Part shown: positions 8,888-16,821 of the stretch, in pieces
How positions within the stretch are numbered: the first letter of the stretch is position 1
Layout: every line of letters begins with the position of its first letter
Assembly: GCF_003688915.1 (NCBI RefSeq)
Contig: NZ_REFU01000001.1
Coordinates: 2,170,001 to 2,234,000, forward strand
Source: Rhodococcus sp. SBT000017
GTDB lineage: Bacteria; Actinomycetota; Actinomycetes; Mycobacteriales; Mycobacteriaceae
Direction of reading: 5' to 3'
Length of the DNA: 64,000 nucleotides
The notes under the pieces: generated by a model
What the model was told of the DNA's origin: nothing
Seen by the model: only the letters and a program-made list of their open reading frames with translations
The model's database searches: none
Translations under genes and position numbers: made by a program

Positions 8888-9946
8888 CTACACTCCCCCA
8901 CCGAATGCGAGTCCCAACAGATATGTCGCCCCAGCCGCGCCGTAGCCGATGGCCAGTTGGCGCAGAGCGCGTTTGACCGGTGGCCCACCGCTGAGCAGTC
9001 CCACCACCAGTCCGGTACAGATCAATGCGATTCCGACGAGGACTGCGGCAACGGCAAGTGCCACATAACCTTCGAGGCCGAACAGATACGGCAGCACCGG
9101 GATGACGGCACCGGAGGCGAAGAAGCAGAAGCTGGCCCCGGCGGCACCGAGGCCGGTTCCGATGGACTCGTGTTGATCGACATCGGGGGCCATCTCGTCG
9201 GCAGGTAGTAATCGCAGCACTTCGGCGGCTTTGGCGTCGGCTTCCTCGTGGGTCATTCCCCGCGCCCGGTAGACCAGCGCCAGTTCGTTGGCGTCGACGT
9301 CGAGGTGTTGGACGGCATCGCGCGCGGCACTGTCCGGCGACGACGCCTCGAGCAGTTCGCGTTGCGAGCGGACCGAGACGTACTCGCCCGCGCCCATCGA
9401 CAGCGCGCCGGCGAGCAGGCCCGCGAGTCCGGTGACGAGAACGATCTGATTGGACACACCGGATCCGCTGATACCGAGCACCAGAGCCAGGTTGCTCACC
9501 AAGCCGTCGTTGGCACCGAACACTGCGGCCCGGAACGTGCCGGACAGTCGATTGCGACCGCGAGCTGCCAGTGCCCTGATCACCTCGGCATGGATCTGCT
9601 CGTCGGCCGTCATAGCGTCGGTGGCATCGGAGTCGGTGGCATACGGAGAGCGCGTTTCGGCGCGCTGCGCCAATGCGAGCACGAACACCGAGCCGAACCG
9701 ACGCGCCAGCACACCGAGGATGCGGGTGCGGATGTCGCCCTTGAGCGGCATGCCGACCCGCTCGCCCAGTAGGTTTCGCCAATGCTGCTCGTGGCGGCCC
9801 TCCGCATCGGCGAGTGCGAGCAATATGTCGCGCTCCTCGCCGACGCGTCGTCCTGCCAGATCGCGATAGACGGCAGCCTCGGCCCGCTCGTCGGCGAGAT
9901 ACTGCCGCCACCGCTTCACATCTCGCGCACTGGGTCCGTCGTTCAT
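8888..9946 (-). CDS. Ferritin-like / VIT1-family iron transporter (MbfA-like)
   Basis: The 352-residue protein combines an N-terminal four-helix ferritin-like domain (about residues 1-135; repeated E/H ligands as in DERAEAAVYRDLA and AEGRHEQHW) with a C-terminal VIT1/CCC1 membrane domain. The membrane part has the family signatures FGANDGLVSNLALVLG and GALSMGAGEYVSVRSQRE and about five helices. The architecture matches erythrin-vacuolar iron transport proteins such as rhizobial MbfA, which export Fe2+ or Mn2+ from the cytoplasm. The gene is monocistronic. Iron detoxification is inferred from the family. Confidence 0.88.
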   Translation of the reverse strand: MNDGPSARDVKRWRQYLADERAEAAVYRDLAGRRVGEERDILLALADAEGRHEQHWRNLLGERVGMPLKGDIRTRILGVLARRFGSVFVLALAQRAETRSPYATDSDATDAMTADEQIHAEVIRALAARGRNRLSGTFRAAVFGANDGLVSNLALVLGISGSGVSNQIVLVTGLAGLLAGALSMGAGEYVSVRSQRELLEASSPDSAARDAVQHLDVDANELALVYRARGMTHEEADAKAAEVLRLLPADEMAPDVDQHESIGTGLGAAGASFCFFASGAVIPVLPYLFGLEGYVALAVAAVLVGIALICTGLVVGLLSGGPPVKRALRQLAIGYGAAGATYLLGLAFGGGV

Positions 9947-9972
9947 GACAGTGAAGATAGACCCGTAGAGGG

Positions 9973-10140
9973 TCAGCTCGGGTCGTACACCCCGGTCTGT
10001 ACTGCTTTGACCAATCTCCGTGGCACTCGGAACTCGCGACCTTGGAACCGCACGGTCACCAGATCAGGAGCAACGGCTTTCCACTGCGCACGACGGCTCC
10101 TGGTGTTCGAGCGCGACATCTTCCTCTTCGGAACAGCCAT
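9973..10140 (-). CDS. rpmF: 50S ribosomal protein L32, cysteine-free paralogue
   Basis: This is a 55-residue L32 ([17 protein letters not shown]...). Zinc-binding L32 has two CxxC pairs; this copy has no cysteine, so it needs no zinc. It follows rpmE2 with a 2-bp gap in an operon that starts from the Zur-box region near 11.7 kb. C-minus paralogues typically replace zinc-containing ribosomal proteins when zinc is scarce, releasing zinc for other use. A cysteine-containing copy is expected elsewhere in the genome. Confidence 0.93.
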   Translation of the reverse strand: MAVPKRKMSRSNTRSRRAQWKAVAPDLVTVRFQGREFRVPRRLVKAVQTGVYDPS

Positions 10141-10142
10141 GA

Positions 10143-10403
10143 TCAGGCGTCCTTTCGGCTTCGTCGACCGTAACGCTTCTCGAATTTCTCGACGCGTCCC
10201 TGCGTGTCCATCACGCGGGCGGCTCCGGTCCAGAAGGGGTGCGATTCGGACGAGACGTCGACGACGATCAGCGGATAGGTGTTGCCGTCCTCCCACTCGG
10301 TCTCGCGCGCGGACGTGACGGTGGACCTGGTGAGAAACTTGTTGCCGGTGCTCGAATCCTGGAACACGACCGGGTGGTAGTCGGGGTGGATGCCTGGTTT
10401 CAT
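10143..10403 (-). CDS. rpmE2: 50S ribosomal protein L31 type B (zinc-independent)
   Basis: This 86-residue protein has the type-B L31 signature ([16 protein letters not shown] near the start and HPFWTG in the middle) and no cysteines, unlike the zinc-binding type A. The ATG at 10403 overlaps the stop codon of the upstream GTPase gene (ATGA), so translation is coupled. It belongs with rpmF and the GTPase in the leftward arm of the zinc-starvation island. Confidence 0.95.
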   Translation of the reverse strand: MKPGIHPDYHPVVFQDSSTGNKFLTRSTVTSARETEWEDGNTYPLIVVDVSSESHPFWTGAARVMDTQGRVEKFEKRYGRRSRKDA

Positions 10404-11662
10404 TCTGTAGCCTCTCGTGATTGTTCTGCGTAGGGGGATTCGCTGCTCTCGCATGGGTCTTCGTGCCACTGACCGAAGGGGTCCTGCCAGGTGGACCAGG
10501 CCGCGGGGTCTGCCAATTCTTCGTCGGATACCAACGCCCACTGCAAGGTTCGGTCGATCTCGGTGGGGTCGGCCTCGTGGACGAGGATCACCAGTGAGGT
10601 GTCTCGGTCTCCGAACTTCCCGTCCCACCGCAGCGCCGCCATTGCCCGACGGGTGGCATCGACGCGGTCCTGCTGCTCCGGAGTCATTGCGACAAGCCAC
10701 TTTCCGGCGCTCGCCACCCGAAGACCACCGCCTGCCGATTCGATCCACAGCGCCTCGTCGGGCTGAGTGGCGACCCACGCCCGCCCGCGGGCGGTGACGA
10801 CGCCGTCGAGCAGCACGTCGATGGCCTCGTGCAACCGCTCGGGATGGAACGGCCGAGTTGCAGTGAATTCGACGAGCGTGACTCCACAGTCGACGGCCAA
10901 CGGCGGCTCACCACGCAACAGCGGCGAGTGCGCATCGCTGATCGCACCGCGTCGCGCATCGGCAGGGACACTCGCGAGAAGTGCTGGGGCGTCGACCATT
11001 GCGTCCCGGGAAACCCACACGACGGGAGCGTTCGGAGCCAACCGCGCCAGGACGGCAGCGAGCCGGGCGCGTTCCCAAGCGTCGACGTCGGGGCCTGCGG
11101 TGACGACGAGTGCATCGGCGTAGTCGACCTGCCCGACCACCAATTGCGCGACGGTTCGATCGTCGTCGCCACTGGCGACGATGCCTCGGTCGGCCATGGC
11201 GTCGTCCCCGGTGGCGTCGGCCAGCCAGGTTGCGGCGTCCAGGCAATCGACCACCGCCTCGATGCGGACGTCACGCGAGGCCGGGCCGTCGATCTGTCCG
11301 ACGACACCCGCGACGACGACGTTGTCCACGGCCCAGCACAGCGCCTCGGGCTCGAGCGCGGGGTCCATGGCGAGCACGATGCGATCGACGTTGCTGCGGG
11401 CGGACAGTGCGCGCAGCAACGGCAGCAGATCCTCCCGGAGCGTGCACGAGACGCAGCCGTGTGCCAGCTCCAGAATGGTCTCGCGCGGATTCTCCCCCAG
11501 TACGGAGAGCGTGCGACGTACGACGCCTTCGGCGACGCGGCTCAGATCGTGGCGGACCGCGACGGTCCCCGGCGCGAGCAGTGATGTCACGACTGCGTCC
11601 ATGGCTCCGGTCCAGCCGGAGACGAGGACCATCGGGGTTCGATCGTCCGGTGAGTTGTTCAC
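10400..11662 (-). CDS. mrf: CobW/COG0523-like protein, MRF (Rv0106) homologue, without a canonical P-loop
   Basis: The protein has about 420 residues and resembles mycobacterial Rv0106 along its length, including [11 protein letters not shown], the CobW_C-like segment [32 protein letters not shown] and the C-terminal [11 protein letters not shown]. The CobW metal site CxCC appears as CVSC. The N-terminal GxxGxGKT P-loop is replaced by [11 protein letters not shown], so GTP binding is doubtful. In mycobacteria this Zur-regulated gene is described as a factor that helps recruit the hibernation factor MPY to zinc-depleted ribosomes. Start: GTG 11662 with AAGGG just upstream is preferred; an in-frame TTG at 11683 would overlap the Zur box. 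Confidence 0.85.
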   Translation of the reverse strand: MNNSPDDRTPMVLVSGWTGAMDAVVTSLLAPGTVAVRHDLSRVAEGVVRRTLSVLGENPRETILELAHGCVSCTLREDLLPLLRALSARSNVDRIVLAMDPALEPEALCWAVDNVVVAGVVGQIDGPASRDVRIEAVVDCLDAATWLADATGDDAMADRGIVASGDDDRTVAQLVVGQVDYADALVVTAGPDVDAWERARLAAVLARLAPNAPVVWVSRDAMVDAPALLASVPADARRGAISDAHSPLLRGEPPLAVDCGVTLVEFTATRPFHPERLHEAIDVLLDGVVTARGRAWVATQPDEALWIESAGGGLRVASAGKWLVAMTPEQQDRVDATRRAMAALRWDGKFGDRDTSLVILVHEADPTEIDRTLQWALVSDEELADPAAWSTWQDPFGQWHEDPCESSESPYAEQSREATE

Positions 11663-11678
11663 GAGCACCCTTCTTCTC

Positions 11679-11691
11679 GACAACGATTGTC
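11679..11691. promoter_or_regulatory. Zur-box-like palindrome 1 (before the MRF operon)
   Basis: GACAACGATTGTC is a perfect 5-3-5 palindrome centred on 11685, 17 bp upstream of the MRF-like start at 11662. Actinobacterial Zur boxes have a TGAAAATGATTTTCA-like palindrome, so this fits a zinc-repressor site controlling the leftward operon. Confidence 0.75.
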
Positions 11692-11733
11692 ATTACTTGT
11701 GGATGCACGCTACATTCGTGAACACGCTTTGTC

Positions 11734-11746
11734 GAAAACGATTGTC
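11734..11746. promoter_or_regulatory. Zur-box-like palindrome 2 (before the rpmB operon)
   Basis: GAAAACGATTGTC has the same CGATTGTC core as box 1 with one arm mismatch. Its centre (11740) is 55 bp from the first, and it ends 23 bp upstream of the rpmB ATG. One box faces each divergent operon, as expected for Zur repression of both. Confidence 0.75.
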
Positions 11747-11769
11747 ATAACGGCAAGAAAGGAGTGCTC

Positions 11770-12006
11770 ATGTCAGCGCACTGCCAAGTCACCGGCCGCA
11801 CCCCCGGATTCGGAAAATCGGTCTCGCACTCCCACGTGCGGACCAGCCGGAGATGGGATCCCAACATCCAGCGCAAGACCTACTACGCACCGAGCCTCGG
11901 CCGACGCGTCACCCTCACCCTCTCGGCCAAGGGCATCAAGACCATCGACCGCGACGGCATCGACGCCGTGGTGGCGAAGCTGCGCGCACGCGGGGAGAAG
12001 ATCTGA
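11770..12006 (+). CDS. rpmB: 50S ribosomal protein L28, zinc-independent paralogue
   Basis: This L28 has 78 residues, opening [15 protein letters not shown] and continuing with the family's [10 protein letters not shown] and the C-terminal helix. It has only one cysteine, so it lacks the four-cysteine zinc site of C-plus L28. An AAGGAG sequence 6 nt before the ATG at 11770 sets the start over the in-frame GTG at 11764. First gene of the rightward operon L28-L33-S14-S18, the same set found in the mycobacterial Zur-regulated cluster. Confidence 0.95.
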   Translation: MSAHCQVTGRTPGFGKSVSHSHVRTSRRWDPNIQRKTYYAPSLGRRVTLTLSAKGIKTIDRDGIDAVVAKLRARGEKI

Positions 12007-12173
12007 TGGGCAAGAGCACCGACGTTCGGCCGATCGTCAAACTCAAATCGACCGCCGGCACCGGCTACACCTACGTCACCAGGAAGAACCGTCGCAACGA
12101 TCCCGACCGACTGGTGATGAAGAAGTACGACCCGGTCGTGCGCAAGCACGTGGACTTTCGAGAGGAGCGATAG
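12006..12173 (+). CDS. rpmG: 50S ribosomal protein L33, cysteine-free paralogue
   Basis: A 55-residue L33 ([20 protein letters not shown]..., ending KHVDFREER). The usual two CxxC pairs are absent. Its ATG overlaps the rpmB stop codon by one base (TGATG), so it is translationally coupled to L28. Part of the zinc-starvation ribosome set. Confidence 0.95.
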   Translation: MGKSTDVRPIVKLKSTAGTGYTYVTRKNRRNDPDRLVMKKYDPVVRKHVDFREER

Positions 12174-12175
12174 CC

Positions 12176-12481
12176 ATGGCGAAGAAGTCGAAGATCGCGA
12201 AGAACGAGCAACGCAAGATCGTCGTCGCCCGGTGGGCATCGCGTCGAGCAGAGCTCAAAGAGACCATCCGCAGGCCCTCGAGCAGCGACTCCGAGCGTGC
12301 GCAGGCCCAAGCAGCACTGCAGCGTCTGCCGCGCGATTCGAGTCCGGTACGATTACGCAATCGTGACGCTGCGGATGGACGTCCGCGCGGTTATCTACGG
12401 AAATTCGGGCTGTCCCGCGTGAAAATGCGCGAGATGGCTCACCGTGGGGAGCTGCCAGGCGTCCACAAGTCGAGCTGGTAA
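12176..12481 (+). CDS. rpsN: 30S ribosomal protein S14, zinc-independent long form
   Basis: This is the 101-residue S14 with the family C-terminus [21 protein letters not shown]. The short zinc-binding S14 has CxxC...CxxC; here the equivalent region reads [14 protein letters not shown] without cysteine. The gene starts 2 bp after rpmG. Long zinc-free S14 is a standard member of the Zur-controlled cluster (Rv2056c in M. tuberculosis). Confidence 0.95.
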   Translation: MAKKSKIAKNEQRKIVVARWASRRAELKETIRRPSSSDSERAQAQAALQRLPRDSSPVRLRNRDAADGRPRGYLRKFGLSRVKMREMAHRGELPGVHKSSW

Positions 12482-12497
12482 AGGGAAAAGGTTTCAG

Positions 12498-12752
12498 ATG
12501 GCAGTCAAGAGAGCACCGTCGAAGAAGGTCCGCGCAGAGGCAGGCCGTCGACCGAAGAAGAACCCGTTGAACGCCGCCAAGGTCACCACGGTGGACTACA
12601 AGGACATCAACCTCCTTCGTCAGTTCATCTCGGACCGCGGCAAGATCCGCAGCCGTCGGGTCACCGGGCTCACCCCGCAGCAGCAGCGCCAGGTCGCTGT
12701 CGCAGTGAAGAACGCTCGTGAGATGGCATTGCTGCCGTTCACCAGCCGCTGA
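12498..12752 (+). CDS. rpsR: 30S ribosomal protein S18, zinc-independent paralogue
   Basis: An 84-residue S18 with the family core [22 protein letters not shown] and the C-terminal [10 protein letters not shown]. Cysteines that make the zinc site in some S18 copies are absent. AAAAGG 6 nt upstream supports the ATG at 12498. Last gene of the rightward operon; a strong hairpin follows 15 bp downstream. Confidence 0.95.
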   Translation: MAVKRAPSKKVRAEAGRRPKKNPLNAAKVTTVDYKDINLLRQFISDRGKIRSRRVTGLTPQQQRQVAVAVKNAREMALLPFTSR

Positions 12753-12767
12753 TCCAGACTTTCACTC

Positions 12768-12804
12768 AGAGAGGCCACGTAGCCATCGGCTACGTGGCCT
12801 CTCT
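12768..12804 (+). terminator. Strong hairpin after rpsR
   Basis: A perfect 17-bp stem (AGAGAGGCCACGTAGCC at 12768-12784 pairing with 12788-12804) closes a 3-nt loop (ATC). It lies 15 bp after the rpsR stop and before the separate AEC transporter gene. The downstream sequence is only mildly T-rich. Confidence 0.8.
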
Positions 12805-12837
12805 GTCGTTCCCGATCCAGAGATGAGCAGTCCGTAG

Positions 12838-13764
12838 ATGTCCGGCGTCCTCGAGGGCTTCACCGTCATCTTCGTCGTCATCGCACTGGGATACCTCCTC
12901 GCCCACCTGAAAGTGCTCGGCGAACACGGCCAGTTCGTTCTGAGCCGACTCGTGTTCTTCGTCGCGACGCCTGCGCTGCTGTTCGTCACACTGGCGAACT
13001 CGGACCTGTCGGTCATCCTCTCGCCCGTATTGGCCGTCGCCGGTTCCACTGCACTGCTCGTCGGAGCGATCTATTTCGTCATAGCCAAGCTCGCGCTGAA
13101 ACGGACCGTGCCCGACGCGACCGTCGGTGCACTGGCGAGTTCGTACGTCAATGCCGCGAACCTGGGCATTCCCATTGCCGTGTTCGTGCTCGGCGACGCG
13201 AACTTCGTGGCTCCGCTGCTGCTGTTCCAGATCATGATCTACACCCCGATCGCGGTGACGATTCTCGACATCTCCACGAAGGTCGACAAGGTTTCCCTGC
13301 TCGAGACTGTCACGACGCCGTTCCGGAATCCGATCGTGCTGGCCGGCGCAGCGGGACTGGTGCTGTCGATCACCGGATTCGAGCTGCCCGAGGCATTGAT
13401 GCAGCCGTTCGAACTCGTCGGGAATGCATCGGTCCCCGGCGCGCTGCTTGCCTTCGGCCTGTCCCTCTACGGTGCCCGGGTACTGCAGAAGGGCATGAGT
13501 CCACGGCGGGACGTGGCCCTGGCCACGGTGTTCAAAATGGCACTGCAGCCCCTGCTCGGCTACCTCATGGCCAAGTTCGTCTTCGGTCTGGAGGGGCACG
13601 ATCTGTTCGCCATCGTCGTCGTCTCGGCACTGCCCACCGCCCAGAACGTGTTCGTCTTCGCCAGCCGCTACCAGCGCGGGGTGGTGCTCGCCCGAGACAC
13701 CGCGTTCGTGACCACGCTCGTCTCGATCCCCGTCATCGCACTCGTGACATTCTTCCTCGCATGA
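12838..13764 (+). CDS. AEC-family (auxin efflux carrier-like) permease
   Basis: This 308-residue protein has about ten hydrophobic helices in two five-helix halves, typical of the AEC family in the bile/arsenite/riboflavin transporter superfamily. Features include the early GYLLAHLKVLG segment, the conserved NAANLGIPIAVFVLG block and the C-terminal ALPTAQNVFVFASRY. Bacterial members move small organic anions such as malate or malonate; the substrate here is unknown. No regulator or enzyme gene is adjacent to narrow it down. Confidence 0.85.
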   Translation: MSGVLEGFTVIFVVIALGYLLAHLKVLGEHGQFVLSRLVFFVATPALLFVTLANSDLSVILSPVLAVAGSTALLVGAIYFVIAKLALKRTVPDATVGALASSYVNAANLGIPIAVFVLGDANFVAPLLLFQIMIYTPIAVTILDISTKVDKVSLLETVTTPFRNPIVLAGAAGLVLSITGFELPEALMQPFELVGNASVPGALLAFGLSLYGARVLQKGMSPRRDVALATVFKMALQPLLGYLMAKFVFGLEGHDLFAIVVVSALPTAQNVFVFASRYQRGVVLARDTAFVTTLVSIPVIALVTFFLA

Positions 13765-13810
13765 GCCGAACACAAAGGTTCTCCTCAGCTCACAGCGCTA
13801 GTTTGGCTAC

Positions 13811-14275
13811 ATGAGGTTTCTCGCTGCAGGAGTCATGTTGTGCCTGCTGCTGGTCGGCTGCAGCACCGCCTCCGGCAGCGACGACGAGACGACGCCGACG
13901 GTCGGATCCACCACACCGGTCGGTCTCGCTCAGCAACCCAGCGCCCCTCCGGTTCCCCACGAAGTGCCCGTCGGCGACGTCGGCACGATGTTCGAGCCCA
14001 CCCCCGATCTCATCCGCGCCACCACCACTCCGTTCGAATCCTGGAGCCAGGTCTCCCCCAACACCATCGCGGTTCACTTCGTCACCGGCACTCCCGAGTG
14101 CTACGGAGCCGACGCGTCCGTGACCGAGACCGAGACCACCGTCACCATCGAACTGCGCACCGGAACCAGGCCCGACGCCGCCGACAAGTCCTGCATCATG
14201 GTTGCCGTCTACGCCACCATGCAGATGACGCTTGCTTCACCGCTCGGGAGCCGCACCATCCTGAATGCGGCCTGA
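13811..14275 (+). CDS. Predicted lipoprotein of unknown function
   Basis: A 154-residue protein with a signal peptide ending in a lipobox (LLVGC, Cys17), followed by a Ser/Thr/Pro-rich linker and a small globular part with two more cysteines (PECYGAD and DKSCIMV) that could form a disulfide. I do not recognise the family. Its 3' end overlaps the upstream frame of the DUF1707 gene, whose start is 26 bp later, suggesting joint transcription. Confidence 0.75.
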   Translation: MRFLAAGVMLCLLLVGCSTASGSDDETTPTVGSTTPVGLAQQPSAPPVPHEVPVGDVGTMFEPTPDLIRATTTPFESWSQVSPNTIAVHFVTGTPECYGADASVTETETTVTIELRTGTRPDAADKSCIMVAVYATMQMTLASPLGSRTILNAA

Positions 14276-14300
14276 CCCGGGCACCGGTAGTGTCCGGGCG

Positions 14301-14873
14301 GTGAGCGATCATCTCCCCGACCGAGATCGAAGTCAGGTTCGTGCGGCCGACGCGGACAGGAACCTCGTTGCACAGTTGCTGAGCGACGCTTTCGCGAACG
14401 GCCAACTCACCGTCCGCGAATACGACGAACGCACCGCTGCGGTGTACCAGGCGAAGACCTACGGCGAACTCGACCTGCTGACCGGCGACCTGGTGCTGTC
14501 CCCTCCGCCCGCGGCCGCACCGTCCGGTGGCTCCTCGAACGACCGCGTGATCGCGATCATGAGCGGTGCCGTGCGAAAAGGCGAATGGACCCCTGCCGCG
14601 CGCATCGACGCGTTCGCATTCTGGGGCGGGATCGAACTCGACCTACGCCGCGCGTCGTTCACCGCCGAGGAAACCACCATCAACTGCGTGGCCATCATGG
14701 GCGGCATCGAAGTAACCGTGCCGCCCGGAGTGAGCGTCGAAGTCCGCGGCATGGGCATCATGGGCGGCTTCGATCACGTCAGCGCGACGCACCCCGGCGC
14801 GCCGCGCGTGATCATCACCGGTTTCGCCTTCTGGGGCGGAGTGTCGGTGGAGATCAAACCCGCCCACAAGTGA
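14301..14873 (+). CDS. DUF1707 domain protein with LiaF-like C-terminal repeats
   Basis: The protein has about 190 residues. It begins with the actinobacterial DUF1707 motif (RAADADRNLVAQLLSDAF, then REYDERTAAVYQAKTYGELD). This is followed by a LiaF/cell-wall-response-type beta domain with recurring GGIE/GGFD/GGVS strands. DUF1707 occurs in proteins such as Rv0966c of M. tuberculosis and is thought to be an adaptor. The GTG at 14301 is chosen because family members begin shortly before this motif; the frame stays open to 14265. It ends 1 bp before the convergent VWA gene. Confidence 0.82.
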   Translation: MSDHLPDRDRSQVRAADADRNLVAQLLSDAFANGQLTVREYDERTAAVYQAKTYGELDLLTGDLVLSPPPAAAPSGGSSNDRVIAIMSGAVRKGEWTPAARIDAFAFWGGIELDLRRASFTAEETTINCVAIMGGIEVTVPPGVSVEVRGMGIMGGFDHVSATHPGAPRVIITGFAFWGGVSVEIKPAHK

Positions 14874-14874
14874 T

Positions 14875-16821
14875 TCAGGATCGCCGACGCTTGAGGTAGT
14901 CGGTCACCACCGCGGCCCCGAGTCCGTCGAGATCCGGCGCGATGACGCGTCCGCCCACGCGCTCGGCCATCTTGTCGACCACCCGCGCGAGGCCCGGATC
15001 GTCGCCGAGCCGGAAGATCGTCACCTGCGCACCGAGTTTCGCGACGGTATCGAGTTCGCGAACCGTGAGACCGAGAGTCTTGGGGTGCGGCGGATAGTCG
15101 AAGAACGCATGGCCGTCCGGTTCCAGGTGCGCCGTCGGCTCGCCGTCGGTGACGATCAGCACCACCGGTTGCGCATTGGGATGACGCCGCAGATGCCGCA
15201 CTGCCAGCATCAGCGCGTGGTGCAGATTGGTGCCCTGGTCGTAGGCCCCGTCCAGCCCGGCCAGCTCGGATGCCGTCAATGTCTGTGCGTGCCTGCCGAA
15301 TCCGATGAGTTGCAGGTCGTCACCGCGAAATCGGGTGCTGACCAGGTGATTGAGCGCCAGCGCCGTGCGCTTCATCGGCACCCAGCGGCCGTCCATCACC
15401 ATCGAGAACGACGTGTCGACCAGCAGGGCCACCGCAGCCTGCGTTCGCGTCTCGGTCTCACTGATCTCCACATCGGTCACCTGCAACTGCACCGGGAAGC
15501 CCGATCCTGTTGCCGCCGAGCGCAGTACCGCATTGTTGACCGTCCGCGTGACATCCCACGGCTCGGTGTCACCGAACTCCCACGCTCGCGACGCTCCAGT
15601 GGGCTCCCCCATCGCACCCGCCTTGCGGGTGTCTCGCTCGCCGCCGCGTCGGGACAGCTTTCCCGCGACGTCCTTGAGCGCGGACTGCCCCAGCTGACGC
15701 ATCGCCTTGGGTGACAGACGCCATTGCCCGTCGGCACCCTTGTCCATGAAACCCTGCTGCTGCAGAGCCTTTTCGAGTTCGGCGAGCATTCTGGCATCGG
15801 CCGCCGCCTCGGGCCCGAGTTGCTTCAGCAGGGCGTCGGCGTCGATGTCGTCCAGTGCGGCACCGTTGTACTGCTGCGAGAGCTGATTTCCCAGGTTCTC
15901 GAGATCGGCGATGTCCTGGAGCGCTCCGGTACCGTCGCCCAGGCCCATACCGTTCTCGCCGCGGAAGTTCTGCGAGCCGTCCCAATCCTCACCGGGCCGG
16001 GCCTGCTGTAGGTTCTGATCGAGTTGATCGAGCTGATTCAGCAGATTCGAGTCGCCGAACGCCTGCTGTGCCAATGCATCCAGCTCGGCCCGCTGCTCGG
16101 GCGTGAGAGAGTTACGTAGCCGTTGGGCGGCCGCGGCTCGCTGTGCCAGGGAGTCCAACAACTCGTCGACATTCTCGGGGTTCTCCGGGAAATGCTGACC
16201 GTGCTTGTCCATGAACTTCTCGAACTGCTCGTCGGTGTCCTCGCCCTTGTTGTGGGCGTCGAGCAATTCGTTGAGGTCCTTCAGCATGTCGCTGATGGCC
16301 TGGCGATCTTCCTCGGTGGCACCTTCGAGAGCTTGCTTCATGCCCGCGAAACGCTGATCGAGCATTTCGCGTCCGAGCAGATCCTTGATCTTCTCGTAGT
16401 TCTCGCGACCCTCCGACGAGCGCCAGTCGTAGTCCGAAAGCTCCTGCACCGCTTGGGCAGTGGACGGAGACAGATCGCCGATCTGCATCTCCTGGAACCG
16501 CGCGTCGTCGTCGAGGGCACGTGCCAGCGCCTTGCGCTCCTCGAGCACAGCCTTGTCCAGCAGCTCACGCACTTCCTGCAGCGTGCCGTCGAGATTGTTC
16601 TTCTTCAACAGATCTCGTCGACGCTTCGCGGCCTGTGCGGCGAGGTCGTCCAGGCCGCGCATGTTCTTCGTCCCGCGTCGCAGCATCTCCTGCAATGCCC
16701 GACGCGGTGACGCGCCCTCGAGCACGTCCTCGCCGATCGCGTCGAGCGCCTCGCGCAGATCCACCGGTGGCGCAAGGGGATCCGGCCCGTCGTGATACCG
16801 CCCGTATCTGGAGCGACGCAT
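14875..16821 (-). CDS. VWA-domain protein (Rv0959-like), partner of the adjacent AAA ATPase
   Basis: The protein has 648 residues. The first 420 are highly charged and helical, rich in Glu, Gln and Asp, with likely coiled coils. The C-terminus is a von Willebrand A domain with the MIDAS motif DTSFSM and the later TDGEPTA segment. Its start overlaps the stop of the upstream MoxR/ChlI-like ATPase gene (ATGA). AAA-VWA pairs of this type (Rv0958-Rv0959 in M. tuberculosis) act like chelatase subunits that insert metals or remodel protein complexes. The target is unknown here. Confidence 0.88.
   Translation of the reverse strand: MRRSRYGRYHDGPDPLAPPVDLREALDAIGEDVLEGASPRRALQEMLRRGTKNMRGLDDLAAQAAKRRRDLLKKNNLDGTLQEVRELLDKAVLEERKALARALDDDARFQEMQIGDLSPSTAQAVQELSDYDWRSSEGRENYEKIKDLLGREMLDQRFAGMKQALEGATEEDRQAISDMLKDLNELLDAHNKGEDTDEQFEKFMDKHGQHFPENPENVDELLDSLAQRAAAAQRLRNSLTPEQRAELDALAQQAFGDSNLLNQLDQLDQNLQQARPGEDWDGSQNFRGENGMGLGDGTGALQDIADLENLGNQLSQQYNGAALDDIDADALLKQLGPEAAADARMLAELEKALQQQGFMDKGADGQWRLSPKAMRQLGQSALKDVAGKLSRRGGERDTRKAGAMGEPTGASRAWEFGDTEPWDVTRTVNNAVLRSAATGSGFPVQLQVTDVEISETETRTQAAVALLVDTSFSMVMDGRWVPMKRTALALNHLVSTRFRGDDLQLIGFGRHAQTLTASELAGLDGAYDQGTNLHHALMLAVRHLRRHPNAQPVVLIVTDGEPTAHLEPDGHAFFDYPPHPKTLGLTVRELDTVAKLGAQVTIFRLGDDPGLARVVDKMAERVGGRVIAPDLDGLGAAVVTDYLKRRRS

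Noticed and set aside
8622..9911. A 429-codon frame overlapping the VIT-like gene on the same strand
   Set aside because: It is Arg-rich, lacks hydrophobic helices and overlaps a frame with clear ferritin-like and VIT1 signatures.
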